64,000 nucleotides of DNA, from positions 1 to 64,000 of the forward strand of contig MGZB01000002.1 in assembly GCA_001801995.1 (NCBI GenBank), read 5' to 3'. Below are positions 7,927 through 17,488 of the stretch, in pieces (the first letter of the stretch is position 1; the number at the start of each line of letters is the position of its first letter). This DNA comes from Gammaproteobacteria bacterium RIFOXYD12_FULL_61_37. Its GTDB lineage: Bacteria > Pseudomonadota > Gammaproteobacteria > Chromatiales > Chromatiaceae. Under the pieces are notes generated by a model. That model saw only the letters and a list, made by a program, of their open reading frames with translations, had not been told where the DNA came from and did not search any database. The position numbers and the translations under genes are program-made.

Positions 7927-8293
7927 GGTCGCCTCCAGAAAAGCTACTCGGGAATACTCGCCAAACCACCCCCGCCGATCCTTGCATGGCTCAAAGGTGG
8001 CTACCTAAACCCTAGTTCAGCCCCCCTCGGCTGTCCATGGCCGCCATTGCCCGCAGTCAATTCGGCGTGAAACAAACTCCATCCTTGACAATCGATGAAA
8101 GATGGAAAAGTTCCCTTGAAATCCGAAGATCCTGGACTAGAGTTAGTAGAGTGTCGTTAAGGAGCTGTTTCGCCGTTTCCCGATGGACAACAGTGGGTTA
8201 CGGTGGGGTGAGAGGCGGTGGCCGGTGTCGGCTGTCAGGGGTCAAGGCCGGTTCACTGTGTGGCGTTGCATCGACTGAACAGGGGGGGTTCTA
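7927..8293. other. Divergent intergenic region between the peptide locus and a small plus-strand gene
   Basis: No convincing gene here; short open frames lack ribosome sites. On the plus strand, TTGAAA near 8117 and TAGAGT near 8139 (spacer 16) could be a weak sigma-70 promoter for the 8294 gene. I found no convincing promoter for the peptide gene on the minus strand, though one must lie here if the operon is transcribed on its own. Confidence 0.4.
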
Positions 8294-8476
8294 ATGAAAC
8301 CGACGCAAAATACCTGCTGTCCGACGGTGGGTGAGATTTACCGGGATTTTCTGAATCGCAGCTTTATTGTCTTGAAGGCGGCGAATGTTGTACTCATCGA
8401 ATATGCCGACGGGCAGTTCAAACGTCTGCAACCGAATGAGTGGAGCCAGTTAAGGCCGCGTTCCGCGCTGTTCTGA
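8294..8476 (+). CDS. Small hypothetical protein, 60 aa
   Basis: The ATG follows a G-rich stretch and the gene ends 5 bp before a strong intrinsic terminator, so it looks like a real monocistronic unit. The product contains a segment FIVLKAANVVLIEYADGQFKRLQPNEWSQL that reads as a short beta-barrel or SH3-like fold, found in many small proteins of unknown role. A CC pair occurs near the N-terminus. It is divergent from the Cys-rich peptide operon and upstream of clpB. No function can be assigned. Confidence 0.55.
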   Translation: MKPTQNTCCPTVGEIYRDFLNRSFIVLKAANVVLIEYADGQFKRLQPNEWSQLRPRSALF

Positions 8477-8481
8477 TTTTC

Positions 8482-8528
8482 AGGGGCCTCTGAAATCCCT
8501 GCCAGGGAGTTTCCGGAGGCCCCTTTTT
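8482..8528 (+). terminator. Strong intrinsic terminator
   Basis: AGGGGCCTC pairs with GAGGCCCCT, with an inner stem TCCCT/AGGGA, followed by a T tract. It ends the 60-aa gene and separates it from clpB. Confidence 0.85.
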
Positions 8529-8628
8529 CATTGTCCGCATTTTTTCTGAATCCATTCAGCAGAGCAGGTTGCCGTGAAAATCGAGAACCTTATGGGGGCC
8601 TGCGTGGGGACTCCCTTGCTTAAAAATG

Positions 8629-8656
8629 CTTGAAAAAGGCCGCCCGGCCCACAGAT
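8629..8656 (+). promoter_or_regulatory. Candidate sigma-32 heat-shock promoter of clpB
   Basis: CTTGAAA (8629-8635), a 12-nt gap, then CCCACAGAT (8648-8656), close to the sigma-32 pattern CTTGAAA ... CCCCATnT. It lies 36 bp before the clpB start. ClpB is a classic sigma-32 target in proteobacteria. Confidence 0.6.
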
Positions 8657-8691
8657 TGGGGATAACCACGCAGTAACCGGAGTTATTTCCC

Positions 8692-11277
<2,586 letters not shown>

Positions 11278-11400
11278 CGAACCGGCGCCGGGCCGGGCGG
11301 TTGACTTGGCCCGGCGCTATACTCGTTCAAACTCAGGGGACCACGAGGGAATATAGATGATGATCATCGCTTGGCGCACTGTAGGGATTGGTGCTTGAGT

Positions 11401-11613
11401 ATGTCTGGTACGCTCTACAATTTCGATTGGGACCCAAACAAGGCTCGGATAAATCTCCGCAAGCACGGCGTTTCCTTCCGTCTCTCGACTTCGGTGCTGC
11501 GTGATCCCTTGGCTTTGACGATCTACGACAAGGACCACAGCGGAAGCGAGGAGCGCTGGATAACCCTGGGCAGGGCCGGAAACGGCCAAATACTGGTAGT
11601 AATCCACACATGG
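11401..11613 (+). pseudogene. BrnT toxin fragment, 3' end lost to a REP-like insertion
   Basis: The first 71 codons match the start of BrnT ribonuclease toxins: FDWDPNKARINLRKHGVSF, then DPLALTIYDKDHSGSEERWITLGR. A normal BrnT continues after VVIHT to a C-terminal segment of about 20 residues with basic RIISAR-type sequence; that part is missing here. Instead the frame runs through GGTTAATTCGGGGACAGACCACAATT, a REP-like sequence, straight into the next gene's ATG at 11650. The open frame is therefore continuous and could yield a 163-aa fusion from 11401, but BrnT itself is truncated. No BrnA antitoxin follows. Confidence 0.75.
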
Positions 11614-11649
11614 AAATGGATCGGGTTAATTCGGGGACAGACCACAATT

Positions 11650-11889
11650 ATGAACACCTATAAAACCTATGCCGAAATCGACGCATCAGGGCGGGTTGTG
11701 CTTGAAGGACTTCCCTTTCGCAAAGGCACCCTGGTGGAAGTCCTGCTTGTAGATCAAAGCCGACATCCGGAGGAAAGGGCCGAGTCCTGGCGGGCTCTTA
11801 TGCGTCATGTGCAGGGATTGCCGCAGTCTGCGAATATTTCCGATGAATACATCGCGGCGGAGATCAAGCAAGTACGAAATGCCCGATGA
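11650..11889 (+). CDS. Antitoxin-like protein paired with a PIN toxin
   Basis: A 79-aa protein whose start, TYAEIDASGRVVLEGLPFRKGTLVEVLLVD, looks like a small AbrB-type or related DNA-binding fold, with a helical C-terminal tail (DEYIAAEIKQVRNAR) that could wrap the toxin. Its stop overlaps the PIN gene start as ATGA, the typical toxin-antitoxin arrangement. The ATG at 11650 has no strong ribosome site of its own and is preceded in frame by the BrnT remnant, so its original promoter may have been lost. Confidence 0.65.
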   Translation: MNTYKTYAEIDASGRVVLEGLPFRKGTLVEVLLVDQSRHPEERAESWRALMRHVQGLPQSANISDEYIAAEIKQVRNAR

Positions 11890-12308
11890 GGGTTGTTATT
11901 GATACCAACATTCTGGTATCTGCGGTCATCCGGGATCGCCTCCCTGAGCGCGTATTGCTTTGGTGCCTGCGTCAGGCGGATATCGACTGGTTGGTGACGC
12001 AGGCGATCATGGATGAATACCTGGAGGTCATACGCCGCCCGAAATTTGGGCTATCGGCAGCCACGATAGCTTGGTGGGCGGAATTGCTCGTCGCGGATAC
12101 CCGCATGATCCGGCCCAAACTGAATATCGACTTTCCCCGTGACCGCAAGGACGCACCCTTTCTCGTTTGCGCCTAGTCGGGCGAGGCGGATTATCTGATC
12201 ACGGGCGATGGCGATTTCACTGAGGCCCAGTCTCTCATCAATACCCGGATCGTCTCAGTACGCGGTTTTGCGGAGGCGGTTGCCCCCGAATTGCTGGCGC
12301 TGAATTGA
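11886..12308 (+). pseudogene. PIN-domain toxin interrupted by an amber codon
   Basis: PIN ribonuclease of a VapC-like module. The reading frame is continuous over 140 codons except for TAG at 12174-12176 (codon 97), in the middle of the conserved block: ...DAPFLVCA, stop, SGEADYLITGDGDF.... The first acidic residue (VIDTN) and the last (TGDGDF) lie on opposite sides of the stop, so the truncated 96-aa product lacks part of the active site. A single base change (for example TTG to TAG) explains it. Readthrough or suppression is possible in principle but nothing here argues for it. Confidence 0.8.
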
Positions 12309-12317
12309 TGTTCTGAC

Positions 12318-12405
12318 AAAACAGGGGATAGACCACGGTTTTTCTGTTCCCCTTCAGATGACGGCTCAAGGTCACACTCAAAAACCGTGGTCTGTCCCCT
12401 GTTTT
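12318..12405. repeat. REP-like inverted pair
   Basis: Two 26-bp arms, 12318-12343 and 12380-12405, are inverted copies with one mismatch, separated by 36 bp. Each carries GGGGA(C/T)AGACCACGGTTTTT. A third, partial copy of the core (GGGGACAGACCAC) is at 11635-11647 inside the BrnT remnant. No REP-associated transposase gene is in the window. Confidence 0.75.
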
Positions 12406-12445
12406 CCTATACTCATCACCCAACCTGTTGAATAAGAAATGCCCC

Positions 12446-12627
12446 ATGTCAGCGATCCCATTCGATTTGAACGATATTCACGCAGAGCCTTCTGATGAGC
12501 AATTGGCGCTGTTAATGAGCGCAGTGGCCGAAGAGGCCGCAGAAAGGCAGCAGAGGCTAAGGCACAATTGATGGAACACCTGTGCGCCGAGGTCGAAAAA
12601 GCGGTGGCAAGGCAAAATGGTCAATGA
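12446..12627 (+). pseudogene. Zeta-type antitoxin relic (frameshifted)
   Basis: Starts at ATG 12446 as MSAIPFDLNDIHAEPSDEQ and is helical and acidic. At about 12548 the frame breaks; the continuation in another frame reads EAKAQLMEHLCAEVEKAVARQ and ends with TGA at 12625. That stop overlaps the toxin ATG, as in intact modules. One indel separates it from a normal antitoxin of about 60 aa. Confidence 0.6.
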
Positions 12628-12818
12628 TTGACGCGATGAGGCCACGGTTAATCGTGGTCGCTGGCCCCAATGGGTCGGGGAAGACTTCTATAACCGAACA
12701 ACTCCTGAGCATCCCAATCCCGTGCGCGAGCCGGGTGTTCTGGAAGAACACCTGGATGAGCATCCGAGAGTTCTGTTTCTTGAGAGACACGAATGGATGC
12801 AGGGCTGGGTCTACGTCA
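12624..12818 (+). pseudogene. Zeta toxin relic
   Basis: Begins with a perfect P-loop start, RPRLIVVAGPNGSGKTS, the hallmark of zeta toxins (UDP-N-acetylglucosamine kinases). After about 30 codons the frame shifts; EWMQGWVYVNP, part of a conserved zeta motif, is found in another frame near 12790-12815. The rest of the toxin is absent, and the DNA runs directly into the 3' end of the opposite-strand reverse transcriptase gene. Clearly non-functional. Confidence 0.7.
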
Positions 12819-15800
12819 ACCCATCTCTTCCACTGGCAAAACCTTGCGGTTATGGTCCATAACATCATTAAACCCATCTGGCACAGGTTTGAATGGTCTG
12901 TCGGGTGAGCGATAGCTGCTCTGGAACTGCCGTAGCGCCTGCACGTCGATCTCGCCGATCACGCAATAGTCGGTGATGCCCCCCTTGACCCGCAGCACAT
13001 CACGTTGCCAGCTTTCCTTGAATGGTGCGCGAATACGGCTGTCTCCATATTTTCGGTCGTTGCACTGGATGATGTAGGCGTGCATGTCCAGCGCGGCGGA
13101 CTCCACCAGCGCGTTGAAGGTTTCGGTGTCCTGGTTCCATTCCGGCACGAACAGGGCGTCCACCTTGCCGCGCAGGGCTGCGCGGTAGCTGATGTTGGTG
13201 AGTTCGCTGCATACCAACAGGGCGAAGCGGAATTCTCCGTGCTGAATGATCGGTGGTGTTTTCCACGGCTTGTCCGGCTTCATCTCCAGCCCGGACAGAC
13301 GTTGCAGCTCCTGCTCTTCGAGCAAAGCCGGGCGCTGTTTGTCCTGGCGATAAATCATGATCGAAGGGAAGCCCAGGCCATCATGCGGCAGGGCTGCCCA
13401 TACCTGATTACGTACCCGAGATTTGCTTGTGTGCAGGTATTCGATGCCGGTAATCAGCGAGATGCCTCGGCCAAGCAATTTTCGGGCAATGCGGATGAAC
13501 CAATGCGCAGGCAGCGCCAGCTCGGGCAGGATGAGGTAACGGCTGTGCTGTGGCTGCGAAATCACATGGTCCAGCATGCGATTCAGCCGTGCGTAACGGT
13601 CAGCATCCGGGTCGGGCCGTCGGGTGACCGCTGCTGTCCAGCTACTCATGTGCGTCTTCCAGCTAGAAACCGCAATACCGTATTTGTGTGAGGTAGTACC
13701 GTCCGGGATCTGCAACACGCCATGTTTATCAAAGCAAGGCGCTTTCTTGCTGAGGCTGAATCCCCGCACGGCGAGCACCACGGCTTGCATGTCTGACTGC
13801 CCAGATTCGGCATAGGCATCCTTGTTCAAGATGAACAGCTCCGGCAGGTTGAATGGGCGCGTTGCAAAGAGCAGCCCATGCGGCAGTCCCTTGAGCTTGA
13901 TCCACTTGGCAAGCTGCCGGTTGCCTTCAATCACGGTGTCCGGCAACAGCTCAGCGGATTCGGCACAGTTGGCGACGGTTTTCTTTGTTGGAATACCGCG
14001 TTGGGCAACCATCTCGGTCGGCAGGCCGATGAATCGGAACGGCAGGTGCGCGAGGTCGAACGAGAACAGCCGCGCTTGCTGTGTTTGAAAGTCTTTATCC
14101 GATAGTGGCCAGGACGGGAAGGTTTCGAAATCCGCCGGATGGCAGTCCGCCATGTACGCTACCCACGCTTGTTTTCCAGACTTGGACAGACGGGGTGGAA
14201 ATGCGGCGGTGATGCTCTCGCGCACGCTGGTAAACATCTGTTCCCGCCAGCGGGCAATCACCTGTTCCTTGGCGGGTGCCTTTTCATCAGGACAAGCCTT
14301 GATGCGAATATCACAACGCTCACTGACCTGCTTGCATAGCTTTTCGAGCGCCCCAATGATCCCGCGCAGATCGGCAAAGTCCTCACAGGCAGTTGCCAGA
14401 CGGATCACACGCGGCAGGTAAACGGCCAGATCGAAAAACTGTGGCAGTACCAGAACGTGCTGGGTAAAAGCGCGAAAGAACGCCCGGCGATGCGCTTGCC
14501 AGGCTTCGGGTAGCAGATCGCGTTCGTAGGCTTCAAAGTCGCGCAGCTTGATGGCAAATCCTGCCCGGCGCATGGTCAGCGCGTCGGCCTTGCGCAGGTT
14601 ATCGGCGGCTTCACCATCGCTCTGGGTCGCGGCGAGCAGGTCGGTGCCAACGTGCCTGGCTGACCGGGGAAGCCGGGGCATGGCGCGCCATTCGCTGGCG
14701 CGTTCATGAATCTGGTGTGCTATGGCATCCACCAATGTTTTGCCGGGCTCATCTGCCAGCATGAACACCTTGTTCTTTGCATTGGCAAAGTGGATCTGGC
14801 TTTTACTCTCGCCCTGATTGAGGTAATCGGGCTGAAAACAGATTTGCTTGTGCTCCTGGCCGAGCACCCAACCCAGTTTTCCGTTTGCGCGGGCAAACAG
14901 CCATTCCCACAACTCGACGGTGGAGCGGAAGTCAGCGCCGTTCTCCATGACCAGCAAAATGTCGTCCACATAGCGGCCGTAATAAAGCGGGGCAACCTGC
15001 TGCTCGACGATGCGATCCAATTCGACCAGTGCCACGTTGGCGACGACGGCGGACGCTGGCAAGCCAACCGGCAAGCCATTTTTCAAAGGTGTCGCTGCTG
15101 CCCATGTCTGCAAGGCCTGGATGAGCAGGCGGTTGAGCTTGGCCTGTTCATCGCTGAGATCCAGTCCCAGTACACCCTTCACGAAGACGGGATTGAGCAT
15201 GAAGCCGGGGTTCAGCTTGTGGTAGAAGGAGCTGACATCCGCCGTGAGGGCCACGATTTTTTTGCCCGCATCCAGTGCTGTGCGCATGGCGTCAATGCCC
15301 TTGTCACGCCAGTCGCGGAAGGGCTTGAGATACGGCTTGAAAGTCCCTAACGAAAGCTTATTGATGTCCTTCTTCCCGGTCTCCTTGCGGCGCAGCCGGT
15401 TACCAAAGGCACAATCCGTCAGTTTTTCATCGAACTGGTGGCCGACTTCGAGCATCCACAGGGTGGAAAGCACATGGAAATCAAGGCTGCATTTGGCCAT
15501 TACCCGAAATTCGGCTTTGGGTTTATGGGGCTCATCCTGGTCGGCCAACGAGCGGCAAGCATGTTCCCATTCTTCTGCCGGCGAAGAAAAGATCAGGCCG
15601 TTGCCATGCTTTTGCCGGTATTTTTTCCAGGCCGCCATGTCCACGGCCTTTGTGACCAGCGTCCAGCTGCCGATGAAATTTGGCGAAGTCACCCAGGACT
15701 CGTCATCACTGTTGATTTGCGCAAGTAAGGCAGAGAGATTCGCGTGGAGGTCTTTCTCGTAGTCTGCAATCGCGTCCAACGATGCGTGGGATGAATAATA

Positions 15801-15854
15801 CAGATCGACTTTGGCTTTACGGTAAGCGAGGCCAAGGTCTTGAAGGGTAGTCAT
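12816..15854 (-). CDS. drt1: Defence-associated reverse transcriptase, type 1 (RT-nitrilase fusion)
   Basis: A 1012-aa fusion. The N-terminal half is a reverse transcriptase of the unknown-group (UG) kind: motif A around D206 (TADVSSFY), GLPVGLPASAVVANVAL as motif B, and the catalytic YVDD at 295-298. The C-terminal part (about 690-1000) is a nitrilase-like domain with a likely Glu-Lys-Cys triad: E778 (LPELALP), K839 or a nearby Lys, and C882 (LLVCSELT). RT plus nitrilase in one chain is the signature of DRT type 1 anti-phage systems (UG1). All catalytic residues appear intact, so it should be functional, unlike its neighbours. Its ATG overlaps the stop of a 47-aa gene upstream (ATGA), which in turn overlaps a toxin-like gene. 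Confidence 0.92.
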   Translation of the reverse strand: MTTLQDLGLAYRKAKVDLYYSSHASLDAIADYEKDLHANLSALLAQINSDDESWVTSPNFIGSWTLVTKAVDMAAWKKYRQKHGNGLIFSSPAEEWEHACRSLADQDEPHKPKAEFRVMAKCSLDFHVLSTLWMLEVGHQFDEKLTDCAFGNRLRRKETGKKDINKLSLGTFKPYLKPFRDWRDKGIDAMRTALDAGKKIVALTADVSSFYHKLNPGFMLNPVFVKGVLGLDLSDEQAKLNRLLIQALQTWAAATPLKNGLPVGLPASAVVANVALVELDRIVEQQVAPLYYGRYVDDILLVMENGADFRSTVELWEWLFARANGKLGWVLGQEHKQICFQPDYLNQGESKSQIHFANAKNKVFMLADEPGKTLVDAIAHQIHERASEWRAMPRLPRSARHVGTDLLAATQSDGEAADNLRKADALTMRRAGFAIKLRDFEAYERDLLPEAWQAHRRAFFRAFTQHVLVLPQFFDLAVYLPRVIRLATACEDFADLRGIIGALEKLCKQVSERCDIRIKACPDEKAPAKEQVIARWREQMFTSVRESITAAFPPRLSKSGKQAWVAYMADCHPADFETFPSWPLSDKDFQTQQARLFSFDLAHLPFRFIGLPTEMVAQRGIPTKKTVANCAESAELLPDTVIEGNRQLAKWIKLKGLPHGLLFATRPFNLPELFILNKDAYAESGQSDMQAVVLAVRGFSLSKKAPCFDKHGVLQIPDGTTSHKYGIAVSSWKTHMSSWTAAVTRRPDPDADRYARLNRMLDHVISQPQHSRYLILPELALPAHWFIRIARKLLGRGISLITGIEYLHTSKSRVRNQVWAALPHDGLGFPSIMIYRQDKQRPALLEEQELQRLSGLEMKPDKPWKTPPIIQHGEFRFALLVCSELTNISYRAALRGKVDALFVPEWNQDTETFNALVESAALDMHAYIIQCNDRKYGDSRIRAPFKESWQRDVLRVKGGITDYCVIGEIDVQALRQFQSSYRSPDRPFKPVPDGFNDVMDHNRKVLPVEEMG

Positions 15855-15994
15855 TCACTTTTCCTTTCCCGCAACAGCTGCAAGTCCTGTTCAATCTCCT
15901 TGATTTTAGGCAGGATAATAGAGGACGTACCACAATTTCTGATCAACCTCGCGGGCCAGGAATTACGGGCAAACCCCGATATCTTCTCGCTCAT
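15851..15994 (-). CDS. 47-aa ORF coupled to both the DUF3368 gene and the reverse transcriptase
   Basis: ATG 15994 overlaps the stop of the DUF3368 gene (ATGA) and its own TGA overlaps the reverse transcriptase ATG (ATGA), so a ribosome could pass from one to the next across all three. The product has a basic N-terminal part and a helical, possibly coiled-coil end (KIKEIEQDLQLLRERKSE). There is no transmembrane segment. It may be a genuine small partner of the reverse transcriptase, the remnant of a longer gene, or a coupling leader. AAAGGA within it can serve the reverse transcriptase as ribosome site. Confidence 0.5.
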   Translation of the reverse strand: MSEKISGFARNSWPARLIRNCGTSSIILPKIKEIEQDLQLLRERKSE

Positions 15995-16479
15995 TCGCCA
16001 ACCTGCCTCAGCGCTGCCTCTACTAATCCAGGGCTCAGTCTTGATCCAACGGCGAGGACTCGTTCTACCAAGGGACGTGCGGCGGGAATAAGCCCCCGGT
16101 TACGAGAACGCAGGATGATTCCGAGGGTTCCAATAAGCGGGATTCCAAGCGATTGAGCACAGGCCCGCGCTTCTCCATCGTCCAAGACGGCCACGCAATT
16201 ATGGGCGAGAGAACGCGATAGAACTTGTGACTCGCCAGCGCCCAAATCCCAATGGGCCACGGACGGCGACAAGGGGACATCGGCAACGTCGCGCGCCTTC
16301 GCCCAAGCAAGGGTCGAGTCTGTTGTTGGATCCTCATCCGCGCCTGCCGTGATTTCGACAATGACGCTGTGCGGAACCGCTATCGACGCCCTAAGCATCT
16401 CCAGCAAGTCCAGCCGCCCAATCTTTCCCAGGACGATCAGGGGAGAGGCGTTGACGACCCAGGGTTTAGAGTTCGCCAT
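15991..16479 (-). CDS. DUF3368 PIN-like toxin
   Basis: A 162-aa protein of the DUF3368 family, a PIN-fold nuclease-like group normally encoded after a UPF0175 antitoxin. Visible family features: the N-terminal VVNASPLIVLGKIGRLDLL, the middle LGAGESQVLSRS with its conserved Glu, and VLDDGEARACAQSLGIPLIGTLGIIL with acidic active-site candidates. Length is normal and nothing is broken. It overlaps the antitoxin gene upstream by 14 nt and the 47-aa gene downstream by 4 nt, linking the module to the reverse transcriptase. Confidence 0.85.
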   Translation of the reverse strand: MANSKPWVVNASPLIVLGKIGRLDLLEMLRASIAVPHSVIVEITAGADEDPTTDSTLAWAKARDVADVPLSPSVAHWDLGAGESQVLSRSLAHNCVAVLDDGEARACAQSLGIPLIGTLGIILRSRNRGLIPAARPLVERVLAVGSRLSPGLVEAALRQVGE

Positions 16480-16720
16480 GAGTCTCTTGCTGAAGCTCGT
16501 CCAGCGTCACCTGGATCGCCGGTACATTGCGACGGAATAGCTCATCCAGAAATCGCGCCCGCCCGATGCTCAGTATTTCACACGCCTTGGATTGAGAAAT
16601 GCGCTGCTCCGCATACCACTGGACCACTGCGGCGATCTTCAGCTCTTCGGAGAATGCCTTGGGACTGAGGCGCAGAGCGGAAAAAGCGCCTGGCTCAAAG
16701 TCCAATACGATTTGCGTCAT
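16466..16720 (-). CDS. UPF0175 family antitoxin
   Basis: An 84-aa protein with the UPF0175 helix-turn-helix: FSEELKIAAVVQWYAEQRISQSKACEILSIGRARFLDEL. It pairs with the DUF3368 protein as a toxin-antitoxin module and probably represses its own promoter. ATG 16720 is chosen because GGGAG lies 7 nt upstream; the open frame continues further upstream but without a ribosome site or family similarity. If it autoregulates the operon, it would also control the reverse transcriptase downstream. Confidence 0.85.
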   Translation of the reverse strand: MTQIVLDFEPGAFSALRLSPKAFSEELKIAAVVQWYAEQRISQSKACEILSIGRARFLDELFRRNVPAIQVTLDELQQETHGEL

Positions 16721-16979
16721 TCGCTTTCTCCCGATTGAAACGATAGTCTGGTTGCAGTGACAGTTTACTGAATTAACCGGGAACCAGGATTCTTGGCCAG
16801 GGTGACGATCAATCCAGAATATAAGCGGTCGCAGACAGTTCCTTGGGAATCCGGACAACTACGTCGTTGGGTTCGTATCGGATGTTGATCATGACGTCAT
16901 TACCGTTGGCATCAGGTTGCCTTGAAGTGTACGCCGCCGCGCCCCAGCCTTCCAACATCAGGTGTTTCAGGAGGTGACA

Positions 16980-17090
16980 GGCATGGAGCGGTACGAACAG
17001 ATGAAGTCGGCCGTCATGACGATTGTCGGCCGCCATTGTCGCCATCCAGATCGGCTACCTGCGCAAACGGCTGCAAGACCGCGACCTTGC
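16980..17090 (+). pseudogene. clpB fragment with internal deletion
   Basis: Two pieces of ClpB coding sequence are joined. The first reads RYEQMKSAVMTIVGRH (compare clp[17 protein letters not shown]) and is clearly diverged. The second, 17040-17087, is identical at the DNA level to clpB 11016-11063. The roughly 75 bp that separate these pieces in clpB are missing, and the frame changes at the junction. It marks the right end of the island. A short minus-strand frame through 16809-16892, reading MINIRYEPND..., has no recognisable family and is not called. Confidence 0.75.
17040..17087 (+). repeat. 48-bp direct repeat, copy 2 (in the clpB fragment)
   Basis: Exact match, same orientation, to 11016-11063 in clpB. 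The flanking bases differ on both sides. Confidence 0.9.
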
Positions 17091-17164
17091 GAACCCCGTT
17101 GTCGAAGGGGAGCCCAAAGGATAACCTCTTTTAGAAAGGTCAACTACTGAAAGGAAAAATCCCC

Positions 17165-17443
17165 ATGCAAGTCAGTCTAGCCGAAGCCGAGACCCAGCTT
17201 CCCCGTTCTCTGCTAGGCGAGGACGCTTGGTGGCTACGCCGCGCCACCTCATCGATACCCACATTCTTTTCTGGTGGATGACCGCCAAGCCCACACTGGG
17301 CGAGGAGATCACCCGGAAGTTGCAGGAGGCCGATGTCGCCGTCAGCTTCCATCAACCTCAGCTATCGGATCAGGCTGCGATTGATGATTCTGGAGAATGA
17401 GATCGTCTTGGTCGATGTGGGGAGCCATGATGAGGTGTATTGA
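17165..17443 (+). pseudogene. Mosaic of three toxin-antitoxin fragments
   Basis: Within 280 bp three gene scraps follow one another in different frames. First, a Phd/YefM-type antitoxin start, MQVSLAEAETQLPR, with its own ribosome site (AAAGGA). Second, a VapC PIN toxin start, LIDTHILFWWM, from about 17248. Third, the C-terminus of a RelE/ParE-type toxin, SYRIRLRLMILENEIVLVDVG and on to a TGA at 17441. None is complete. This looks like repeated insertion and deletion at one toxin-antitoxin hot spot. Confidence 0.7.
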
Positions 17444-17488
17444 TCCGGATCATCACGGCAAGAAATATTACTCGATGGCAGCGCCGAA

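Noticed and set aside
7927-8293. Possible small RNA or short plus-strand gene (8037-8294)
   Set aside because: No ribosome site, no conserved pattern, no clear promoter and terminator pair around it.
12318-12405. CRISPR or intrinsic terminator
   Set aside because: Only two inverted arms, not direct repeats with spacers; the loop is long, and the same core recurs elsewhere, so a REP-like repeat fits better.
12816-15854. Group II intron or retron reverse transcriptase
   Set aside because: No intron RNA structure, maturase domain or msr/msd region seen; the fused nitrilase domain points to DRT type 1.
16809-17045. 78-aa minus-strand frame
   Set aside because: Its first half is antisense to the clpB fragment; only the last 27 codons are free and they show no family.
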